A DNA stretch of 9,028 nucleotides from Bacillota bacterium (GTDB lineage Bacteria; Bacillota; UBA4882; UBA8346). Below, one piece after another: positions 1-6,812 of this stretch. How positions within the stretch are numbered: position 1 is the stretch's first letter; every line of letters starts with the position of its first letter. Made by a program: the position numbers and the translations under genes. The stretch spans positions 1 to 9,028 of the forward strand of contig JAEZJQ010000027.1 of assembly GCA_023436305.1 (NCBI GenBank), in the 5' to 3' direction. A model generated the notes under the pieces. The model did no database searches, had not been told where the DNA came from, and was given only the letters and a program-made list of their open reading frames with translations.

Positions 1-72
1 GTCACCACTGGTGTCGGAGTAGGTGTCACCACTGATGTCGGGGTCGGCGTCACCACTGATGTCGGGGTCGGC
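1..72. repeat. 24-bp tandem repeat in the Thr-Pro linker
   Basis: Three near-identical 24-base units start at 1, 25 and 49, each beginning GTCACCACTG and differing at a few bases. On the minus strand they encode a linker of alternating Thr-Pro with Val-Val steps. The array touches the left edge and may continue beyond it. Such arrays in secreted modular proteins commonly change length by slippage. Confidence 0.85.
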
Positions 73-2546
73 GTTGGAGTAGGTGTAACAATTCCACTGG
101 TAAATTTGAACCAGTTCAGGTTGAATAAGTATCCGCTTCCGCCGGTAAATTTTAGATACAAGTTATGCGTTCCGCTTGCCCCGATAACACTGCAAGTGCT
201 GTTAACCCAAGTCTGCCACCCACCGGTTCCCGCGACTGAACAAGTCCCTAATAAAGTGCCGCTAATACTGTCAAGCCTGATTTCAATATTACCACCGCTG
301 GTGTTGCTGGCTACTCTAGCCTGGAAGCTTGCCGCGCCGCTGCCGAAATCGATATTGTTGTATACAGCATAATCCCCATTCTCAATGTAGCCGATGTTCT
401 GTCCGCCTTCGTCGCAGCTTTCAGTTTGGATACCCGACTGGGTGGTGAAACTTTCCGCTTCGATCTGTGAAAAGGCCGATGGCGCGCTTGGGGTCGGAGA
501 TGGAGACGGCGTCGAAGTTGAAACCGGAGTCGGAGTTCGTACCGGAGTTGGAGTCTGTACCGGAGTTGGAGTCTGTACCGGAGTTGGACCGCCGTAACCA
601 GATTTTACTTGCAGCAAAAAAGCAACCAATTGATCAATCTGGGTACTGGTTAATTGGGAAGTCGCGCCGTGCCGATTCTCCGCATTCTTAGTAGTCAGTA
701 CGTCTCTAAGGGTTGGGGCCGAACCATCATGCAAATAAGGCGCGGTCCGCCATAGTTCAATCAACGGGGGACTAACGTAATTGCCGTCAATATCATAAGC
801 ATCTTTGGTTCCAACATCATGAACGGCAAGATCGGTCAGGTTAGGCCCGTAGTGACAAGTAGCGCATTGCGTGCCGCTGCTTTCAAATAGCGCTTTGCCT
901 GCCAGCGCATCCGCGGTCATCGAACCATCGGCGTTGCAATACGGCGAAGTCTCTTCTTCGATTGACTGGATATAGGCCGCCACATCGTTCAGTTCTTGTT
1001 GAGTCGGGGTTTTGAACTTGATAAATTTAAAGCCGGCAATAATTCCGGCGGTGGCGTCTTCTCTAATGCCACGCCACATGGCCGGGGGAGTATCGAATAC
1101 TTTATACATCGACTTGGTATTTTTGGGAGTTCCTATGCCATCATTGGGCATATCCCAGTTCAGTCCGTCCGCCCGGCCCTCCGGATGACAGGTTACGCAG
1201 CTTAACCATTTCTGGGTCGTGGTAGAGGCGTCATGAAAGGTCCGCTCGCCACGGCGAACCGAATCTTCCGCCGGCTGGCTCCCTAAAGCGATAGTTTGGA
1301 CGGTTTGATTGGTAGCAGTGTTAATCAAGTAAATCTGGCCGGCAAAGTAAGCCCCGACGGCAACCCGGGTTCCATCGGGAGATATAGCGATACCCCGGGG
1401 GCCTTGGCCGGCAAGTTTAATCTTGGTCAATAAACCCGCGCTATAGAGCGCCCCCAGATTGTTTTTCAACAGAGCCTGTTTTGAGCGGTCCATCTTAATC
1501 GCAAACCAGATGTCGGAATATGGTTTGTTATAGCCGGATTTTGAACGAAAGGTGAGGGTGGGATCACCCTGCGGCCGGGCAGGGCCACTTCCATTCAGCA
1601 ACTGGTGCAGATTATAAAGATCAACCTTATAAACCTGGTGGGTTCCGGAGATGCTTACCCACAGTGTTCTGCTGTCGGAGGAAATCGCCAGTCCCCACGG
1701 ATCAGCGGCCCCTTCATATAAAGTATCCAGGAGCACCGTGGTATAGATACTCCGGGTGGATGCATTGATAATTGTAAGCGCATCCGTATTGACCCATCCT
1801 TTGGTGATTTGGGTCGTCGGCAAAGTTATCCTGCCAAGCGTATGGACAACATAGACCCAGCTTCCATCGGGTGAACACTCGATGTCCTTGACATTGGTGG
1901 AACCCATCGGCAGGGAGAGATTTGTAGTGACGGTTCGGGTGTCCATGTCCACAAATGAAACCGAAGCGGCATAACCGGTATTCCAGGCGCTGCCTGAAGG
2001 AGTCGCATGTCCTACCACCGCATAAGTTCCAGTGGTGGTCATATCCACAAAATAGGGGTAATCTTTAACGGACGCCGAACCAAGGGTATTCCCAGTGACT
2101 AAATCGATCACCGTAACCTGTTTTAATCCAAAATCGGTGACAGCCAGTTTATTGGAGGCCACCGCAATCCCTACCGGCATCCGTCCGGTCGAAAACCGCC
2201 GTAAAATACTGCCGTCCGTTGGATCAATTTCAGCTACAGTCCCTGCGTCGTACTCCGCCACATAAACCCTGGTATTTCCATTCCAAGCTACACCTTTGGG
2301 TTTGCCCGTGAGCTGAATGGTGCGGACAATACTTCCGGTGGAAGCTGTGATGATATTAAGCCTTGCATTGGTCAAATCGGAGACTGCGATCATGGTCCCA
2401 TCCGGAGAGTACGCCACATCAAAAGGCGAATAATAATCGCTATCAATAGCGGATACATCATGAATCCCCGGGAACCAAACAATTCCCTGGGTGATGAACA
2501 CGCCAAGCAGTACCATGAGGAATAATTTCAATATCCTTTGCCTCAT
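1..2546 (-). CDS. Exported beta-propeller / diheme peroxidase-like / CBM6 fusion protein (C-terminus outside window)
   Basis: The frame is open from an ATG at 2544-2546 to the left edge, giving 848 visible residues and no stop. AGGAG (2555-2559) lies 8 bases before the ATG and supports this start. Residues 1-33 form a signal peptide (basic MRQR, then a hydrophobic core). Residues about 36-422 are a YncE/YVTN-type beta-propeller with repeated SPDG blade motifs. Residues about 429-650 are a cytochrome c peroxidase/MauG-like diheme region with CVTCH (450-454) and CATCH (561-565), then YLHDG (His606) and a second His626 in NRHG. A Thr/Pro/Val/Gln linker (about 652-692) leads to a CBM6 carbohydrate-binding module (694-815), and a second Thr-Pro linker runs off the window, so at least one more domain probably follows. 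The protein should act outside the cytoplasmic membrane. Family knowledge suggests electron transfer or peroxide chemistry on a bound glycan; the substrate is unknown. The fold calls are firm, the function is not. Confidence 0.9.
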   Translation of the reverse strand, partial: MRQRILKLFLMVLLGVFITQGIVWFPGIHDVSAIDSDYYSPFDVAYSPDGTMIAVSDLTNARLNIITASTGSIVRTIQLTGKPKGVAWNGNTRVYVAEYDAGTVAEIDPTDGSILRRFSTGRMPVGIAVASNKLAVTDFGLKQVTVIDLVTGNTLGSASVKDYPYFVDMTTTGTYAVVGHATPSGSAWNTGYAASVSFVDMDTRTVTTNLSLPMGSTNVKDIECSPDGSWVYVVHTLGRITLPTTQITKGWVNTDALTIINASTRSIYTTVLLDTLYEGAADPWGLAISSDSRTLWVSISGTHQVYKVDLYNLHQLLNGSGPARPQGDPTLTFRSKSGYNKPYSDIWFAIKMDRSKQALLKNNLGALYSAGLLTKIKLAGQGPRGIAISPDGTRVAVGAYFAGQIYLINTATNQTVQTIALGSQPAEDSVRRGERTFHDASTTTQKWLSCVTCHPEGRADGLNWDMPNDGIGTPKNTKSMYKVFDTPPAMWRGIREDATAGIIAGFKFIKFKTPTQQELNDVAAYIQSIEEETSPYCNADGSMTADALAGKALFESSGTQCATCHYGPNLTDLAVHDVGTKDAYDIDGNYVSPPLIELWRTAPYLHDGSAPTLRDVLTTKNAENRHGATSQLTSTQIDQLVAFLLQVKSGYGGPTPVQTPTPVQTPTPVRTPTPVSTSTPSPSPTPSAPSAFSQIEAESFTTQSGIQTESCDEGGQNIGYIENGDYAVYNNIDFGSGAASFQARVASNTSGGNIEIRLDSISGTLLGTCSVAGTGGWQTWVNSTCSVIGASGTHNLYLKFTGGSGYLFNLNWFKFTSGIVTPTPTPTPTSVVTPTPTSVVTPTPTPVV
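96..468 (-). repeat. CBM6-coding segment, copy 1 of a direct repeat
   Basis: This stretch aligns without visible gaps to 8656-9028 at a constant offset of 8560 bases. By eye roughly four of five bases or more agree. Both copies encode a CBM6 domain read on the minus strand: IEAES at the start, the GYIENGDY strand, then NIDFG, and the final LFN.NWF strand that carries the Asn and Trp commonly used in CBM6 ligand binding. Here it is the only CBM6 visible in the propeller-diheme protein. Confidence 0.85.
523..592. repeat. 18-bp tandem repeat in the linker before the CBM6
   Basis: About four units of 18 bases start at 523, 541, 559 and 577; the second and third are identical (ACCGGAGTTGGAGTCTGT), the first is diverged and the last is cut short. 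On the minus strand they encode TPVQTP-type repeats that join the diheme region to the CBM6. The unit length keeps the frame, so copy-number change would only alter tether length. Confidence 0.85.
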
Positions 2547-2599
2547 CGTTTTAGCTCCTATCTTTATTATTTTTGGTTCATTCTTTCCCGTAACACCGG

Positions 2600-4753
2600 T
2601 TATTGCAGTACCGGTTCAACCTGTTGGCCGTTTTGTTGAGCGGTTAGGTTTTCATAGGTACCATAGAACGGAGCTATTCCGGAATCAAGCCATATTACAA
2701 AACGGTGCAATTCTTCGGCGTTTAAGCTTCCATGCCCGCTCTTTAACCTGTTATATAGAGATGATTGTCTGGCCCCGAATTTCCCGGGTTCAGTGCGGGG
2801 ATAAGTATAATCCCAAGTTGAGCCGGGATAAAAGGTGTCAAATAGAAATACATACGGCCTTAGATTTTCATAAGAAGTGGACCAACCATTGCCGCTAATG
2901 GATCCTTTCCGTAAATCCGGATTTCGGGAACCATTATGGCATGAGATGCACTTGCTGTCCAAGACCGGCTGAATCAAACGCGGGAAAGCCATCGGCCGTG
3001 AACCGGAAGCCGGATCCGGCGTGATGGTTGAAGGGGTCCTTCGAAAAGCGGATGGTATGGTAGCGCCAACCGCCGGAGCCGTATATCTGGGGTCATGGCA
3101 TCCCTGGCAATACAGGCGGGTTTGCCCCGGTACGATATAGGCGTCCGATCTCATTGTCTGAACCGCAGTCCCATCACTGGCAATCGCTTGGAAATAATAA
3201 CACCGTCCGGGCGGCAAATAAAAGGAAGCGCTGCCGTCGGTATCAACCGGTACAGTACCGATGAGCCCTCTGGCGTTTCTGCCCGCCCATTGACTTTCAG
3301 TGCTTTCATAACTTACTCTTGGGTTGGTCGCATGAGTCGTTGATTTGGGATAAACCTGCCAGATTCGGAGCTGAGTAATTGTAGTGCCGCTTGGAAATGG
3401 CAACAGGGTATCATAGATGTTGGCTACGGTTACCACTGCATTCGCGGGTGTCCCGCCCGGCGGTGTGGTTCCCGGGATTGCATTCGGTACCGGACGCGGC
3501 CGGACCGGTATCGGGTCCAAACAAGAAATGTTCGAATCTCTATACAATAATGTTTTATTTCCAAAGCGGTCGATGGCATAAATACCATAACGTTTATTAT
3601 CAATTCCAGATGAAAGATTGGGGTCATGCACGCATAAGAAGTAATCTTCACTTAAGGGATATGGCGTCCCATAACCTAAAGCGCCTCCGCCCGATTCAGG
3701 GTAAGTGGAGTTATCCGGGGTAATGTTGGTGATGGTTGATAAATAATCATCATCTTCGATTTCCGGATCGATGACAATGACCGGGCCATAATTCTGCCCA
3801 TGGTGAGGGGCGGCGATCGCCACATATTTATTACAATTTGGAATTGCCCTGATTGACATCTGCATAAGGGGGGTATTGTTACGCCAGGGCGCCCCCGCCG
3901 AAGACATCGGGTAATTTAAAACCAGCGCACGGGCATCCAAGCCGTCGGGAGTAGTAATCCAGGCCGAATGCATATGGGTCGCCCCGCGATCCACATAGTC
4001 CCAGCGGGTATAGACGATCATCCCGTTATTGTCGACACTCGGTCCCCATTCATTGGTTTCATGATAACTGATGGTGCGGATCCCTGTCCCATCGTCATTC
4101 ATTGTATGTAATGTATATGTAGGTACAATACGCTGGTGGCAGCGTCCATAACCGCCCCGCCGTTCGGAGATGAAGATGATCCTGCCGTCGGGCAGCCAGG
4201 CCGGATCAAAATCATTCCAGTTACCGTCAGTTAATTGGGTGAGTCCGGATCCATCAATATTCACTTTGAAAATGTGATAGGTGGTATTGACATTCCAGAT
4301 ATCCCACTGGCCCCTGGGCGCATCCGAGTATGCGAAAACGACTTGATTCCCGTCATAACTCAGATCAGGTGATAGGAACGCTCCACCTTGTAGCTTTTTA
4401 CCGGCATAACGTCCGTTGGCGCAAACGGAATTGGCCAGCAGGTTGATAACCGTGGGGTTGCCCGACAAAGCGTTATTTAAGATATATAAACCATTCGCGC
4501 TATTCGGGACCCCGTTAAATCCAAAATACTGATCGCACATATGTTGTTCGCTGTACCCGTTTAAAGTGTTGACACCCTGGTTTGTAGGATACGGTTGATG
4601 TTTAATAAAAAGGATTTTGTTAAAGTTAAAGACCGGATCGGATAAATTGACATTTCCGGCGAAAACCGTTGTTAAATTTGAGTTCCAGATAACACAAATC
4701 ATCATGATGCAAAGCGTAGTAATCCATAGAAAAAATTTTTTCGATCGTTTCAT
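2600..4753 (-). CDS. Exported HzsA-like diheme protein (hydrazine synthase alpha subunit family)
   Basis: The product has 717 residues, somewhat shorter than anammox HzsA (about 800). The start is well set: AGGAGGG (4759-4765) lies 5 bases before the ATG. Residues 1-32 are a signal peptide. Residues about 40-415 are a TolB/PD40-like beta-propeller with the family motif PDGRIIFISERRGGYGRCH (188-206) and the WGPSVDNNGMIVYTRWDYVDRG region. SCLDPIPVRPRP (410-421) follows, then the all-beta HZS-alpha middle domain (about 438-545). Heme site 1 is CQGCH (549-553) with Tyr557 four residues after the His. Heme site 2 is CISCH (602-606) in a C-terminal cytochrome domain, with His674 (KSGHG) as a possible distal ligand. 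The gene is 53 bases before the propeller-diheme gene. No HzsB or HzsC is present here, so hydrazine synthesis should not be assumed. The family call rests on recalled motifs; substrate and partner are unknown. Confidence 0.85.
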   Translation of the reverse strand: MKRSKKFFLWITTLCIMMICVIWNSNLTTVFAGNVNLSDPVFNFNKILFIKHQPYPTNQGVNTLNGYSEQHMCDQYFGFNGVPNSANGLYILNNALSGNPTVINLLANSVCANGRYAGKKLQGGAFLSPDLSYDGNQVVFAYSDAPRGQWDIWNVNTTYHIFKVNIDGSGLTQLTDGNWNDFDPAWLPDGRIIFISERRGGYGRCHQRIVPTYTLHTMNDDGTGIRTISYHETNEWGPSVDNNGMIVYTRWDYVDRGATHMHSAWITTPDGLDARALVLNYPMSSAGAPWRNNTPLMQMSIRAIPNCNKYVAIAAPHHGQNYGPVIVIDPEIEDDDYLSTITNITPDNSTYPESGGGALGYGTPYPLSEDYFLCVHDPNLSSGIDNKRYGIYAIDRFGNKTLLYRDSNISCLDPIPVRPRPVPNAIPGTTPPGGTPANAVVTVANIYDTLLPFPSGTTITQLRIWQVYPKSTTHATNPRVSYESTESQWAGRNARGLIGTVPVDTDGSASFYLPPGRCYYFQAIASDGTAVQTMRSDAYIVPGQTRLYCQGCHDPRYTAPAVGATIPSAFRRTPSTITPDPASGSRPMAFPRLIQPVLDSKCISCHNGSRNPDLRKGSISGNGWSTSYENLRPYVFLFDTFYPGSTWDYTYPRTEPGKFGARQSSLYNRLKSGHGSLNAEELHRFVIWLDSGIAPFYGTYENLTAQQNGQQVEPVLQ

Positions 4754-4758
4754 GTTTA

Positions 4759-4765
4759 CCCTCCT
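4759..4765 (-). promoter_or_regulatory. Strong ribosome binding site of the HzsA-like gene
   Basis: On the minus strand this reads AGGAGGG, a near-perfect Shine-Dalgarno sequence, 5 bases before the ATG at 4751-4753. It fixes the start of the HzsA-like protein at MKRSKK, directly ahead of the hydrophobic signal peptide core. Confidence 0.85.
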
Positions 4766-4791
4766 TTTCTAAATATGAGCAAAAATACAAT

Positions 4792-4820
4792 ATTCTATTT
4801 TCCCGTTCACCTCCATTCAA
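4792..4820 (-). promoter_or_regulatory. Candidate sigma70/sigmaA promoter for the HzsA-like and propeller-diheme genes
   Basis: Read on the minus strand, a -35 box TTGAAT (4815-4820) and a -10 box TAGAAT (4792-4797) are 17 bases apart. They match consensus at four and five of six positions. Transcription would begin near 4785, leaving a leader of about 30 bases with the AGGAGG site in it. The 155-base gap around it (4754-4908) holds no supportable gene and no clear terminator after ccmF, so read-through from ccmF is also possible. This is a sequence match only. Confidence 0.55.
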
Positions 4821-4908
4821 CCTGAGTATGGCGCAATATGTGTTTGTCCGCCTTTCGTTTTACAGTCGGCTGGAATTTTCCCCTTCCCTACAGATAGTTT
4901 AAACCGGT

Positions 4909-6768
4909 TCAACCGGCAGGTTTCCACCCAAAACGTAAAATGGTACCGATTGTAAGGCATAATCCTCCAAGCCAAACCAAACTAACCCATCTTAACACCA
5001 TCACTCGGAAAAGGGCCTGGCCGGATTCATCCAGGCCTTCGAAGATAATATATAGATCTTCCCATAGCCCCGCTTTAACAACTGCCCGGGAATGGTTCAT
5101 ATCCCGTTTTTGATAATAAGCAAGCTCCGGCTTGAACGTTTCCCGGCCCTGTTTCCCCAGGACATCTATCGTGGCTATGGCAACCGTTTTCCCTTTCTCA
5201 TATCTCCATTGCAATTCCCGGTATGTGATTGAATAGTTTTTCAAACGCATGGTGTCGTTAAAGCGAAACACTTGTTCCTTTCCTTCGGTAATCCCTTTGG
5301 AACCGGTGATACCGATAGCCATCAATAAAATGGCGGCATGCAGCATGAAGAATGAAAATTGGTTACGGTTTGCAAAATAATAACGGCGATTCATGAAGAT
5401 GGCGATCAAAAGATTGATTATCAACATACTACATATGGATAAAGATACTATCGTCAGCGGATGAAAGGAAGAATTAAACGCGGTACAAAAGAAAACAATA
5501 ATTCCGGCGATAACGCCCGGGAGCAAATTAGATTTGCGGTTCGGAAATAAGGAAGGGCAAACGCCCAGGATTAAAAGAAGTAATAAACCCAGGCAACCAA
5601 AGGTATAATTGTAAAATTCAGGCGGTGTTTGGATGCCGAAAAGCGGGAGCACGGTTCCGCCGAAAACCAAAATTGCCATGATCAGCAAAAGCGATACCAA
5701 CCAGTTCATTGGTTTTAATATTTTTTGATGCCACTTGGCTTCCAAAGCGGCGGCAACTTCAATTTCGGCCTGAATTGTATGTTTATTTTTTCGTTGATAC
5801 CAGAAGATGATTACAATCGTAATCAAAGCCAACAAAATCAGCCATCCGCCCAGGAAATATAAAACCTTCTGGCTGCTATAGGCGTGGACCGATTTTAAGA
5901 TTCCGCTGCGGGCAATAAAAGTTCCCAGCAAGATCGAAAAGACGGTGAGCGCGATAACTATAAAATTTCCTTTTTGGTGGCGGTAATTATAATCTTTTCT
6001 ACCTAAACGATGTAAAAAAACCGTCGCCAAGAGCCAGTTAACCAATGAAGAGTTTTCGATCGGATCCCAGGCCCAATAACCTCCCCATCCAAGTTCCGTA
6101 TAAGCCCAGAGACCTCCACTGACAATTCCCACCGTTAACAGTACCCACCCCCATAAGGTCCAATTCCGGATCGTATCCTGATGATTTTCGCCGGCGTTTC
6201 TCAAATCGTGAAAAGCATATGCCAGGGCAGTGAAGAAAAAAGCAAAGCCCAAAAGCACAATCGGCGGATGAAATACCATTCCCAAACTCTGTAATGCCGG
6301 ATTCAGGCCAAATCCATCGGTTTTCGGGGTGGCTTGGCGGAAGGGATTGTTGATGAAGCAAATCATAACTAAAAATAGGGCCATGAAAAAAAGAATGACC
6401 CCAAAAACAGTTCTGTTCTCTTTTGCTTGGCGATGCCGCCAGTCAATGAAAAAAAGAACCAAGGCAAAACAAGTGGTCCATAAAAGTAAGGAACCGGCGC
6501 TACCGGACCAGAACGCCGAAATTTTATAAATGACGGGAAGGGAAGTTTCAGTATTGTGATACACAAACTCTACCGAGAAAATACCCCGAACCAGACAATA
6601 CAATAATAATATTGACGTCAATAATACACCGGAACATGAGATTAGCCCCAAAATGACGCCCGGATGTGTTTTTGAGGTATCCGGTCTTTTCATAAAAATA
6701 ATCATGATTAAGGCAATTACGGTGATGGCAAAGGTTAAGTGTAAAACCAATGTTCCCAGCAAATTCAT
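4909..6768 (-). CDS. ccmF: Cytochrome c maturation protein CcmF (heme lyase core, System I)
   Basis: CcmF works with CcmH/CcmI to attach heme to CXXCH motifs outside the membrane. The 619-residue product is close to the family's usual length (about 650) and has many membrane helices. The tryptophan-rich WWD domain (WGGYWAWDPIENSSLVNWL, coded by 6031-6087) is intact. Counted from this start, His167 (FHPP), His253 (FLHRL), His295 (SVHAY) and His477 (MLHAA) match the four conserved histidines of E. coli CcmF, two of which bind the b heme. A periplasmic loop with LKNYSITYRELQW precedes the last helix. I chose the ATG at 6766-6768, 7 bases after GGGGG; an upstream TTG at 6805-6807 would add 13 residues but has no clear ribosome binding site. 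It lies 44 bases after the Rid-like gene. CcmA-E and CcmH are not in the window. It probably matures the two diheme proteins encoded downstream. Confidence 0.95.
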   Translation of the reverse strand: MNLLGTLVLHLTFAITVIALIMIIFMKRPDTSKTHPGVILGLISCSGVLLTSILLLYCLVRGIFSVEFVYHNTETSLPVIYKISAFWSGSAGSLLLWTTCFALVLFFIDWRHRQAKENRTVFGVILFFMALFLVMICFINNPFRQATPKTDGFGLNPALQSLGMVFHPPIVLLGFAFFFTALAYAFHDLRNAGENHQDTIRNWTLWGWVLLTVGIVSGGLWAYTELGWGGYWAWDPIENSSLVNWLLATVFLHRLGRKDYNYRHQKGNFIVIALTVFSILLGTFIARSGILKSVHAYSSQKVLYFLGGWLILLALITIVIIFWYQRKNKHTIQAEIEVAAALEAKWHQKILKPMNWLVSLLLIMAILVFGGTVLPLFGIQTPPEFYNYTFGCLGLLLLLILGVCPSLFPNRKSNLLPGVIAGIIVFFCTAFNSSFHPLTIVSLSICSMLIINLLIAIFMNRRYYFANRNQFSFFMLHAAILLMAIGITGSKGITEGKEQVFRFNDTMRLKNYSITYRELQWRYEKGKTVAIATIDVLGKQGRETFKPELAYYQKRDMNHSRAVVKAGLWEDLYIIFEGLDESGQALFRVMVLRWVSLVWLGGLCLTIGTILRFGWKPAG

Positions 6769-6812
6769 TGTTATTCCCCCAGTTTTTTGTTCTATGTACA
6801 ATAGCAATAGGC

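Noticed and set aside
1..72. A CRISPR-like array
   Set aside because: The 24-base units are contiguous with no unique spacers, and they encode a regular protein linker in frame with the CBM6.
2600..4753. Calling the protein a true hydrazine synthase subunit and the organism an anammox bacterium
   Set aside because: Only the alpha-like protein is present, with no HzsB or HzsC, and HzsA-related proteins occur in many bacteria that do not make hydrazine. The neighbours (CBM6, ricin lectin) do not fit an anammox core locus.
4626..4820. A 64-residue minus-strand frame overlapping the start of the HzsA-like gene
   Set aside because: It runs through the promoter, ribosome binding site and signal peptide codons of the HzsA-like gene in another frame, and resembles no known protein.
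4903..4914. A 12-base sequence (ACCGGTTCAACC) shared with 2610-2621 at the ends of two genes
   Set aside because: A few matches of this length are expected by chance within 9 kb, and the flanking bases do not agree.
6769..6807. Upstream TTG start for CcmF
   Set aside because: It has no clear Shine-Dalgarno sequence and adds a non-hydrophobic stretch before the first helix. The ATG at 6766-6768 follows a G-rich site and gives a normal CcmF N-terminus.
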